Positions 1-6,427 of a stretch of DNA of 40,246 nucleotides are shown here, in pieces. Each line of letters begins with the position of its first letter. The stretch's first letter is position 1. Where the stretch lies: assembly GCA_021798355.1 (NCBI GenBank), contig JAJZMG010000018.1, positions 1-40,246 of the forward strand. Direction: 5' to 3'. The translations under genes were made by a program, and so were the position numbers. This stretch comes from Nanobdellota archaeon. Lineage in GTDB: Archaea > Nanobdellota > Nanobdellia > Parvarchaeales > Parvarchaeaceae. The notes under the pieces are model-generated. The model was not told the origin of the DNA, did no database searches, and saw nothing but the letters and a program-made list of their open reading frames with translations.

Positions 1-446
1 AAAAGGTCTGCGAGTCTTTCCATAGAGTACCTTGCTTCTGTATAAAAATCTTTTACTTTTGGGATTGCCACTTCATTATGTGGGGGAGGATACCCGTTGT
101 ATATTGATGAGCTGGAAGCAAAAACAAGCTTACACTTATTCTTTACACAGTAATTTAGTATGTCTATAAACTCGGAAATGGCTTTTCCTACTAAAGTATT
201 ATCCTTTCTGTAAACAGGTGAAGAAGAATATATGCCTTCATGAAATACTACATCTGCCTTCCCAAGTTTTGATATCTTTGACGAGTTTTCTTTCAAGAAA
301 TCTATCTTATTTTCTATATGTTTAATATTCTTTTTGTCTCCAGTGCTTAAGTTGTCAATGACAGAAACGGAGTAATTCTCTTTCAAAAGTTCTTCGGCGA
401 TATGGGAACCGACAAAACCGGCTCCTCCAGTAACTATTGCCTTCAT
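1..446 (-). CDS. NAD-dependent epimerase/dehydratase (extended SDR), 3' part missing
   Basis: The gene starts at an ATG read on the minus strand at 446 and runs off the left edge, giving about 148 N-terminal residues. It opens with a Rossmann dinucleotide motif, VTGGAGFVGSH at residues 5-15, followed by an acidic VIDNLSTG stretch typical of NAD-binding sugar-nucleotide epimerases (GalE/UDP-glucuronate epimerase group). The catalytic serine lies in FASSSSIYNG. At the place of the Y-x3-K motif the sequence reads YTEAR, so the lysine is an arginine. A TATA-like stretch (minus strand, around 466-475) lies about 25 nt before the start, so the gene may have its own leaderless promoter although it follows the Dph2-like gene by only 34 nt. 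Likely role, by family: making an activated sugar for surface glycans. Exact substrate is unknown. Confidence 0.85.
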   Translation of the reverse strand, partial: MKAIVTGGAGFVGSHIAEELLKENYSVSVIDNLSTGDKKNIKHIENKIDFLKENSSKISKLGKADVVFHEGIYSSSPVYRKDNTLVGKAISEFIDILNYCVKNKCKLVFASSSSIYNGYPPPHNEVAIPKVKDFYTEARYSMERLADL

Positions 447-480
447 ATCAATGATATGAATATGGCCATTTAAATGTATT

Positions 481-1173
481 TCATTTGTTTTCTTTAAGGT
501 AACTCTCTAAATCTTCAGCATTTATCATTGGCTTTTTTACCTTGTTCATGTCATCTATTGCTATTCTTTGGCATGCCGTGCTTACAAAAGCGTCTATTTC
601 CCTAAATTCATTTAGCCTTTCAAAGTTTATTTCATCTGCTATTACCGAGTACACTTGTTTTCCTTCTTTTCTAAGTTTCTCCTTTAACATTTTTGACCCA
701 TAAGTCTGTCCGGATTTTGTGGACTCAACGAACATTATCTTTTTTGCAGTCAATACAGCCCCAATTCCTTGCATTATCCTTTTTCTGTATTTTTCGGCCA
801 CACCTGCATCTATTATTTCAATATTTTCAGTTTCTGGGTCCGCAGTTATCACGGTTTTACCGTATTTAAGAGGTATGCCCAAGACATGAAACATCCCCTG
901 CTCAAAAGCCAAAGTTGCATCACAGTCATTACAGTCTGCAGCATAAACGTCGCAGCCTAAAATCTGTCCAGGATACATTGCCCTATAAAGCGATTGTTTT
1001 ACTACAAATTCTTTGTCTTTTACTCTTTCTTTAAAATCATTCATCTGGTCTATGAACTGTATAGCCGCAACAAGGTTTATTTTTTTGTATGGCTTTATCT
1101 CCTCATAAATCCTTTTTACAAATTCATCGCTTAATTTGCCTTTAAACCTGGATTCAACAAAAATCATTTCCAT
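481..1173 (-). CDS. Dph2-like diphthamide synthase homologue, lacking domain 1
   Basis: A 230-residue protein. The stretch GQILGCD (residues 69-75), then FHVLGIPL and a VITADP segment, match the second domain of archaeal Dph2. FVSTACQRIAIDD (197-208) matches the third domain with its cluster cysteine C201. Archaeal Dph2 is about 340 residues with three domains, each giving one cysteine to a 4Fe-4S cluster that cleaves S-adenosylmethionine to modify a histidine of elongation factor 2. Here the whole first domain and its cysteine are missing. Two extra cysteines, C81 and C84, follow C74 in a C-x6-C-x2-C array and could replace the ligand; that is inference. The start is supported by the divergent promoter region at 1201-1235. 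Family assignment is fairly sure, but activity as a diphthamide enzyme is not. Confidence 0.75.
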   Translation of the reverse strand: MEMIFVESRFKGKLSDEFVKRIYEEIKPYKKINLVAAIQFIDQMNDFKERVKDKEFVVKQSLYRAMYPGQILGCDVYAADCNDCDATLAFEQGMFHVLGIPLKYGKTVITADPETENIEIIDAGVAEKYRKRIMQGIGAVLTAKKIMFVESTKSGQTYGSKMLKEKLRKEGKQVYSVIADEINFERLNEFREIDAFVSTACQRIAIDDMNKVKKPMINAEDLESYLKENK

Positions 1174-1200
1174 TTTATCTTCATTATATGCCCTTCTAAT

Positions 1201-1235
1201 AAGCTATTTATACATATGCAAAGCTATTTATAAAT
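1201..1235. promoter_or_regulatory. Divergent promoter region with a repeated TATA element
   Basis: A 12-nt sequence, AAGCTATTTATA, occurs twice as a direct repeat at 1201-1212 and 1221-1232. The right copy extends into CTATTTATAAATA, centred about 30 nt before the eS6 ATG at 1259, as expected for a leaderless archaeal promoter. The left copy reads TATAAATAGC on the minus strand and lies about 35 nt before the Dph2-like gene start at 1173. The region therefore probably drives both genes. Confidence 0.65.
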
Positions 1236-1258
1236 AACAGTTATATCTAATAAAGTCT

Positions 1259-1636
1259 ATGGAAATAAAGATTGTAATAAATGATCCAAAAACGGGGAAA
1301 TCCTTTAATAAGAGTCTAGATAGCGAAAAGGCAGACCAGTTATTTGGTAAAAAGATAAATGAGGAGTTTGACCTTTCGTTTGTAGGTTTAGATGGATATG
1401 TTGGCATAATAACTGGTGGAAGTTATATGACTGGAATGCCAATGTCTAAGAACTTAGATGGAGCTGGACTTAGAAAAGTGCTTATAGGAAAAGGATTAGG
1501 AAATAGACAAGACATACGTAGGAGGAAAAGCATTGCCGGTAATACTATCGGGCAGTTTACATCTCAAATTAACATAAAAATATCAAAGTACGGAGAAAAA
1601 TCTTTGGAGCAGTTATTTACCCCTTCTAATGGTTAA
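1259..1636 (+). CDS. rps6e: Small-subunit ribosomal protein eS6
   Basis: A 125-residue protein, the usual length for archaeal eS6, which lacks the long eukaryotic phosphorylated tail. It shows the family pattern: MEIKIVINDPKTGKS at the start, a GGSYMTGMPM loop where the family has a G-x-D-x-x-G-F-P-M type turn, and the basic RQDIRRRKSI segment that contacts rRNA. It heads an operon: the last 8 nt overlap the start of the aIF2-gamma gene, an arrangement seen in many archaea. The ATG sits about 30 nt after a TATA box, so the mRNA is likely leaderless. Confidence 0.95.
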   Translation: MEIKIVINDPKTGKSFNKSLDSEKADQLFGKKINEEFDLSFVGLDGYVGIITGGSYMTGMPMSKNLDGAGLRKVLIGKGLGNRQDIRRRKSIAGNTIGQFTSQINIKISKYGEKSLEQLFTPSNG

Positions 1637-2810
1637 GAATATAACAATAGATATAGTTGGTAATTTTGCCGATGGAAAAACGACTTTGGTAAAGGCAATT
1701 ACCAGCGAGTCTACTTTAAGGCACAGTGAAGAAAAAAAGAGAGGTATAACTATAAGGCTCGGTTATGCACATTTTCTCATATATAAATGCGAATCTTGTG
1801 GCTCTTTCAGTAGGTACAAAAAATGTGAAGTGTGCAAATCGGATGCAAGTTTATATTATAGGGTTTCCATAATAGATTCTCCAGGCCATAAGACATTGAT
1901 GACTATAATGCTGAGCGGCGCAACTTTAGTAGACGGTGCAGTTTTAGTTATAGCCTCCAATCAAAAATGCCCCCAGCCGCAAACGCAGGAGCACATTGAA
2001 GCCCTTAGGATAATCGGCGTTAAAAATATAGTTGTAGCTCAGACTAAAATAGATGTGGTTGGTAAAGAAAGGGCAAAGGAAAGTTACAATGAAATAAAAG
2101 AGTTTATGTCAAAAAATGGTTATCCAGACGCCAAGATTATACCCGTTTTTGCTGCACAAGATGTAAACATTACACAATTAATCCAGGAGATAGGCAAGTT
2201 CGAAGTGGAGGATAATTCGAATCAAGAAAGGACGGAGATGGTAGTTGTAAGAAGTTTCGATATAAATAGACCTGGTGCAGATATAGGAGAACTTAAGGGA
2301 GGAGTACTGGGTGGGGGGATAAAATCTGGTCTGCTAAAGATAAATGACAGTATATTAGTTTACCCCGGCGCTTACATTAAAAATTCATGGAAGCCATTGA
2401 AGACTAAAGTAGTAAGCATGCAAAGCGAATTCGGGACTGAAAAATCGGCTTCAAGAGGTTTGATGGTAGGCGTAGAAACTGACTTAGACCCTTCTTTAGC
2501 AAGAAGAGATAATCTGGCTGGAGCACTAATTGTTAAAAGTGACAGCCTTCCATTGTTCAAAAATAGAATAGCAATAAAATACGAAGCGATTCAGGGCAAA
2601 TTTGACAAACCATTACAAAAAAATGAAACAGTTCTTTTGAATGTATTAGCTTCCAAAGTTTTGGGGACCGTTGTATCTTATGTAAATAGCAGCGTTGTTT
2701 TAAATCTTGGCACGTCGTCATTGCCTTACTTTGTAGGTGAACGTGCCATTCTTTCAAGAAAGCTTAATAACGTTTGGACTGTAGCGGGCTCTGGAAATAT
2801 CTATGAATGA
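1629..2810 (+). CDS. eif2g: Translation initiation factor aIF2, gamma subunit
   Basis: The GTPase subunit of the factor that delivers initiator methionyl-tRNA to the small ribosomal subunit. The 393-residue protein carries a G1 loop at 11-18, a DSPGH motif at 83-87, a TKID motif in the G4 position, and the zinc knuckle typical of this subunit, formed by C54, C57, C66 and C69. The C-terminal half is the expected pair of beta-barrel domains. It overlaps eS6 by 8 nt upstream and the PIN gene by 8 nt downstream, so the three are translationally coupled. Odd: the G1 loop reads GNFADGKT where the family has GHVDHGKT, so the aspartate and histidine before G-K-T are changed, and G4 has T in place of N. 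Identification is secure. Confidence 0.93.
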   Translation: MVKNITIDIVGNFADGKTTLVKAITSESTLRHSEEKKRGITIRLGYAHFLIYKCESCGSFSRYKKCEVCKSDASLYYRVSIIDSPGHKTLMTIMLSGATLVDGAVLVIASNQKCPQPQTQEHIEALRIIGVKNIVVAQTKIDVVGKERAKESYNEIKEFMSKNGYPDAKIIPVFAAQDVNITQLIQEIGKFEVEDNSNQERTEMVVVRSFDINRPGADIGELKGGVLGGGIKSGLLKINDSILVYPGAYIKNSWKPLKTKVVSMQSEFGTEKSASRGLMVGVETDLDPSLARRDNLAGALIVKSDSLPLFKNRIAIKYEAIQGKFDKPLQKNETVLLNVLASKVLGTVVSYVNSSVVLNLGTSSLPYFVGERAILSRKLNNVWTVAGSGNIYE

Positions 2811-3162
2811 AGTCGTTGTAGACACAAATGTACTAGTTTATTGTTTCGACGGCAAATTAGATCTGAGGGGTTTGCTTGATAATTCTCTTCAGGAAAACTT
2901 TTCTTTAGTTACTATCAAAAAATGTATGGATGAGCTTCTTGTAATTAAAAGGCAAGATGTACATAACTTTTTTCTTTTTTATGGCATTAAAATAGTTGAT
3001 TTTAATGCAGGCAAAAACACAGACGATACTTTATTGGAGTACTGTACTAGTAAAAAGTGTCTGCTTTTTACGGAAGATAAAAAATTAAAAAATAAAGCGA
3101 ATGAGATTGGCATAAAGACATTGAGTCTTGACGGTAGGTCAGTAAGAATCAGCGATAAATAA
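2803..3162 (+). CDS. PIN-domain RNase (Fcf1-like)
   Basis: A 119-residue single-domain protein. It starts with VVVDTNVLVY, the first PIN strand with the metal-binding D7. Further acidic residues sit at the expected places: E44, D74/D75 and D92 in FTEDKKL. The PIN fold cleaves single-stranded RNA with divalent metal. A PIN protein directly after aIF2-gamma is a conserved archaeal arrangement, and that context points to rRNA processing (Fcf1-like) rather than a VapC toxin; no antitoxin gene lies next to it. Overlap with aIF2-gamma is 8 nt. Confidence 0.85.
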   Translation: MNEVVVDTNVLVYCFDGKLDLRGLLDNSLQENFSLVTIKKCMDELLVIKRQDVHNFFLFYGIKIVDFNAGKNTDDTLLEYCTSKKCLLFTEDKKLKNKANEIGIKTLSLDGRSVRISDK

Positions 3163-3180
3163 GTTATAAAAATATAAATG

Positions 3181-3188
3181 TTTATATA
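3181..3188 (+). promoter_or_regulatory. TATA box of the Alba gene
   Basis: TTTATATA centred 29 nt before the Alba ATG at 3213. The spacing predicts transcription start at or next to the ATG, giving a leaderless mRNA. Confidence 0.6.
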
Positions 3189-3212
3189 GATACAACTTTA
3201 AAAAATAGGATT

Positions 3213-3482
3213 ATGGAAAATGATATAATATTTGTGGGAAAGAAGCCAATAATGTCATATGTTATGGCCATACTTACTCATTTAAATTCCGGTAATAATC
3301 AAGTTGTACTAAAAGCAAGGGGTTCCTCAATTTCAACGGCAGTTGACATATCACAGGTTACGATGAATAAATTTATGAAAGATCTTAAGATTTCTCACAT
3401 TGACATCGGGACAGAAGAACTTGCTGATAAAGAGGGAAAGAAAAGAAATGTTTCATTCATATCAATTGAGATGAAGAGGTAG
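3213..3482 (+). CDS. alba: Alba (Sac10b) DNA/RNA-binding chromatin protein
   Basis: An 89-residue protein matching Alba over its full length. The VGKKPIMSYVMA segment at 8-19 holds the paired lysines K10-K11 that contact DNA, K11 being the lysine that is acetylated in Sulfolobus. The ARGSSISTAVDISQ segment is the dimer-forming helix region. Alba dimers coat and compact DNA and also bind RNA. The gene is followed by the FKBP gene after a single base, so the two are probably co-transcribed from the TATA box at 3181. Confidence 0.95.
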   Translation: MENDIIFVGKKPIMSYVMAILTHLNSGNNQVVLKARGSSISTAVDISQVTMNKFMKDLKISHIDIGTEELADKEGKKRNVSFISIEMKR

Positions 3483-3483
3483 C

Positions 3484-4128
3484 ATGATAAAAGAAAATGA
3501 TTTTGTAATGATAAATTTTGTCGGCAGAATAACGGCTACTGGTCAGATATTTGATCTAACCGATAAAAAAGTTGCTGAACAAGAGAATATAAAAGGAGAT
3601 TATAATTTTTCTCCAATACTTGTTATTCCAGGAGGTAATTACGTTTTAAAAGCCTTATCTGATTCTGTAATAGGTAAAAATGTCGGAGATAAATACTCAA
3701 TTATCGTTTCGCCAAAAGAAGGTTTTGGTGAGTTTGACAAGAAACTTATACGAACTTATGGTATTTCAGTTTTTAGAAGTAATAACATCAATCCCTCCGT
3801 AGGAGACATGGTATTGTTAGATGACAAAATGGCCACTGTTTTAGCAATAAACAGTGGGAGAGTACTGGTAAGCTACAATCACCCTCTTGCGGGTAAAGAA
3901 TTAAAATATGATATAGAGATACTTTCAATAATTGAAAATGATTTAGACAAATACTCTGCGATATTTCAGCATTATGTTGGAAAGGCGCCGGAAAAAGTCA
4001 ATGTTAATGGGGAAAACATAAAAATATCAACTAAAGAGGATGTTAAACCTTATATAAAAGACAGTATATACGTGGACATAGAAAAATACATAAACAAGGA
4101 CCTCAAAACTGAGATCATAAAAGATTAG
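3484..4128 (+). CDS. FKBP-type peptidyl-prolyl isomerase (SlyD-like)
   Basis: A 214-residue cytosolic foldase. The first part has the FKBP strands (MINFVGRITATGQIFDLTD), a VIPGG-x-Y segment and the VGDKYSIIVSPKEGFGEFD segment, which in SlyD-type FKBPs precedes the inserted chaperone (IF) domain. The IF domain (about 90-150) follows, then a return to FKBP strands and an extra C-terminal region of about 60 residues, as in the longer archaeal FKBPs. The family catalyses proline isomerisation and holds unfolded chains. No signal peptide or histidine-rich tail is seen. Gap to Alba is 1 nt. Confidence 0.88.
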   Translation: MIKENDFVMINFVGRITATGQIFDLTDKKVAEQENIKGDYNFSPILVIPGGNYVLKALSDSVIGKNVGDKYSIIVSPKEGFGEFDKKLIRTYGISVFRSNNINPSVGDMVLLDDKMATVLAINSGRVLVSYNHPLAGKELKYDIEILSIIENDLDKYSAIFQHYVGKAPEKVNVNGENIKISTKEDVKPYIKDSIYVDIEKYINKDLKTEIIKD

Positions 4129-4131
4129 TAG

Positions 4132-4170
4132 ATATTTATATATAATCAGGACTGATTAATTTATTGAGGT
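4132..4170 (+). promoter_or_regulatory. ftsZ promoter (TATA) and ribosome binding site
   Basis: ATATTTATATATAA at 4132-4144 is a strong TATA element. GAGGT at 4166-4170 lies 6 nt before the ftsZ ATG at 4177. Unlike most genes here, ftsZ therefore seems to have a short leader with a Shine-Dalgarno sequence. Confidence 0.6.
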
Positions 4171-4176
4171 AATATT

Positions 4177-5304
4177 ATGGATGATATACAAATGAATAAT
4201 TCGCTTAGTCAGGGAATAAAAGGAATAAAATACGACGCCAGTAAGACAAAGGAGTTTGATAAGTCTCTAGAAGAGCTAATAGCGTCAAGAAGAGCAAATA
4301 TAAAAGTAGTCGGGGTAGGTGGCTCGGGAAACAATACTCTTAATAGGATGTTTGAGGTAGGTATAAAAGGAGCTGAGTTTATTGCAGTAAATACCGATGC
4401 AGCGGACCTTCTATGTACTCCTGCAGACAAAAAAATACTTATAGGTAAGGAATTGACAAATGGGTTGGGAGCAGGTGCAGATCCATCCGTCGGTGAAGCA
4501 GCAGCTAAAGAGCAAGAACAAGAAATTAAAGAGGCTCTTCAAGGCGCAGATCTGGTTTTTATATGCTGCGGTATGGGCGGCGGAACAGGCACGGGCGCAG
4601 CGCCAGTCGTTGCATTAGTAGCTAAAAAGATAAATGCACTTACAATTGCAGTAGTTACTCTACCGTTTAAAGCGGAAGGCAGAAGAAGAATGAATTCTGC
4701 TATCAACGGAGTCGAAAAACTAAAAAATACAGTAGATACTTTAATAACGGTTCCGAATGAAAAATTGATGGCAATAGCCCCGGGTTTACCACTCCCTATC
4801 GCATTAAAGATAGCGGACGATGTTCTTACTAACGCAGTAAAAGGGATAACAGAGTTGATAACTAAAGCAGGACTTATAAACGTAGACTTCGCAGATGTGA
4901 AAAGAATTATGTCTAACGGAGGGGTTGCTCTTATAGGGACCGGAGAAAGCGATGCTAAGGATAAAAAGCTTGAAACAGTAGTAGAGAAAGTTCTTAATAA
5001 TCCTCTTATAGATGTAGATGTTTCAACTGCAAAGGGAATGCTTATAGACGTAAGTGGGGGTCCTTCGCTCACATTAGAAGAAGCAAATAAGCTTGTTGAT
5101 TTGATTGGCCAAAAACTGCCTGAGGATATAAATATCATCTGGGGTGCACATATATTTCCAGATTTGAAGAATACTGTAAAGGTTCTGGCAATAATAACAG
5201 GCGTTACTTCTAAACAAATAAGCGGTAAGTCCATAGCGGAAGATCAACAACTTAAGGAAAAAAGAGAAGTTGAAGATGAGTTAGGAATAACCTTCCTAAG
5301 TTGA
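4177..5304 (+). CDS. ftsZ: Cell-division GTPase FtsZ
   Basis: A 375-residue tubulin-family GTPase that polymerises into the division ring. It has the nucleotide-binding GVGGSGNNT at 46-54, the tubulin signature GGGTGTG at 134-140, and the T7 loop GLINVDFADV whose aspartate completes the GTPase site of the neighbouring subunit. The 30-40-residue N-terminal extension and the short acidic end (EDELGITFLS) without a long linker resemble archaeal FtsZ. The stop codon lies just before the start of the SecE gene, giving the archaeal ftsZ-secE order; the usual next gene, spt5/nusG, is not present. Confidence 0.96.
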   Translation: MDDIQMNNSLSQGIKGIKYDASKTKEFDKSLEELIASRRANIKVVGVGGSGNNTLNRMFEVGIKGAEFIAVNTDAADLLCTPADKKILIGKELTNGLGAGADPSVGEAAAKEQEQEIKEALQGADLVFICCGMGGGTGTGAAPVVALVAKKINALTIAVVTLPFKAEGRRRMNSAINGVEKLKNTVDTLITVPNEKLMAIAPGLPLPIALKIADDVLTNAVKGITELITKAGLINVDFADVKRIMSNGGVALIGTGESDAKDKKLETVVEKVLNNPLIDVDVSTAKGMLIDVSGGPSLTLEEANKLVDLIGQKLPEDINIIWGAHIFPDLKNTVKVLAIITGVTSKQISGKSIAEDQQLKEKREVEDELGITFLS

Positions 5305-5306
5305 TT

Positions 5307-5759
5307 ATGGATGAAAATAAAAGTCTCGCAGATGCTAATTTAGGTAAAGCTGATAGGAAAGAAGAAGCAACAAACCAAGTAAATACAGCGAGTACTGGAA
5401 TACAAGGGGAAAACCCAAAGGAGAAGTCTGCAGATATTAAAAATAATCAAAATGATCAGAAGACAGCTTCACAGCCCATCATTCAAAGTAGCTTAAATGA
5501 AAACCATAAAGATGAAAAGCCAAAAGTAAAGAAAAAAAGATTTCATCTCTACCATGTTAAAAATCTGCTTAAAAAGGCCCATCCTTTGAATATAAAGGCA
5601 AAATTGGAGCATTATAGGTTTGAATACAGTAGAATTCTGCATCTAGCTAGAAAACCTACAAAACAGGAATTTAAGGAACTTTCTATAATGGTTATAATAG
5701 GAACATTTATAATAGGTATACTGGGATTTATAATACAAATGATAATCCAAGTTATTTAA
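5307..5759 (+). CDS. secE: SecE/Sec61-gamma translocon subunit with long charged N-terminal extension
   Basis: The last 60 residues match SecE/Sec61-gamma: an amphipathic helix (FEYSRILHLARKPTKQEF) followed by one membrane helix (about residues 125-148), which clamps the SecY channel. Archaeal SecE is usually about 60 residues. Here about 85 hydrophilic residues rich in K, N, Q and E come first and look disordered. I chose the ATG at 5307 over an upstream TTG at 5301, which overlaps the ftsZ stop. Either way translation is coupled to ftsZ. The function of the extension is unknown. Confidence 0.82.
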   Translation: MDENKSLADANLGKADRKEEATNQVNTASTGIQGENPKEKSADIKNNQNDQKTASQPIIQSSLNENHKDEKPKVKKKRFHLYHVKNLLKKAHPLNIKAKLEHYRFEYSRILHLARKPTKQEFKELSIMVIIGTFIIGILGFIIQMIIQVI

Positions 5760-5868
5760 TATTAAAGCACTATTTCAAATTTATAAAATTTTATATAAAC
5801 ATCAGGTATGCTACTTTATTATAAATGTGAATCAGAACCTATAAATTAATCCAATTTGTTAGAATAAT

Positions 5869-6426
5869 ATGTCGCAGGCCGTCAAACTTAAGTTGATTCA
5901 AAGTAATGGACAAAATTGTAATGTTTACAAACTTTCTTCGAATAAAGAAAATGCAAGCGTTTCGGTTGACAAAAGCGTATTGAACATAGTCGATTTATTT
6001 AGAGGGGAGACCCCTAGAGCCAAATTCATAAACGACTCACTTAAACGGGGATTAGGCTTATTTGAAGCAGTCTGGATATTCAAGAGGGAGCTACTCGAAT
6101 TGAGTATGCACAAAAAAGTCATTGCAAGGGTAACTAAAAGCGCCATACGGCCATTACATAAACACTCCGGATTTGTTGAGATAACCCAAGAAAGTATAGA
6201 ATTCTATAATAAAAAACTTGATAAATTAATCATGAGTGTAGACAAAAAATCGATATCAGAAACAAGTGTAGGATATGACAAATTCTTTAAAAAAGAGTTT
6301 TATAGCTATTCTCCACCGCTGCGTTTTATTTTCAATGGAAAGACCATCTACCTATTTTTGAGACTTCCAGGAGAGAGAAAATTTAAAGGCGATGACAAAC
6401 TTTTTATAGGGCTCATAGGGGATTGA
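5869..6426 (+). CDS. Hypothetical protein
   Basis: A 185-residue soluble, basic protein that I do not recognise. It has no signal peptide, membrane helix or metal-binding cysteine pattern; its only cysteine is near the N-terminus. The pattern of short strands and helices suggests a mixed alpha/beta fold. A TATA-like CTATAAATTA at about 5839-5848 lies some 25 nt before the ATG. It is followed after 1 nt by the proton ATPase gene, so the two probably form an operon and the protein could serve or regulate the pump; that is inference from position only. Confidence 0.7.
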   Translation: MSQAVKLKLIQSNGQNCNVYKLSSNKENASVSVDKSVLNIVDLFRGETPRAKFINDSLKRGLGLFEAVWIFKRELLELSMHKKVIARVTKSAIRPLHKHSGFVEITQESIEFYNKKLDKLIMSVDKKSISETSVGYDKFFKKEFYSYSPPLRFIFNGKTIYLFLRLPGERKFKGDDKLFIGLIGD

Positions 6427-6427
6427 T

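Noticed and set aside
1201-1235. Direct repeat as start of a CRISPR array or mobile element end
   Set aside because: Only two 12-nt copies exist, each explained as a TATA element of one of the two divergent genes.
2803-3162. PIN gene as a VapC toxin of a toxin-antitoxin pair
   Set aside because: No antitoxin gene precedes it; it overlaps aIF2-gamma, and this position is typical for the archaeal housekeeping PIN protein.
4539-5234. Long open frame of 231 codons on the minus strand opposite ftsZ
   Set aside because: It is antisense to a fully conserved FtsZ and its translation is a low-complexity S/I/F/P-rich chain, as expected from the codon pattern of the plus strand.
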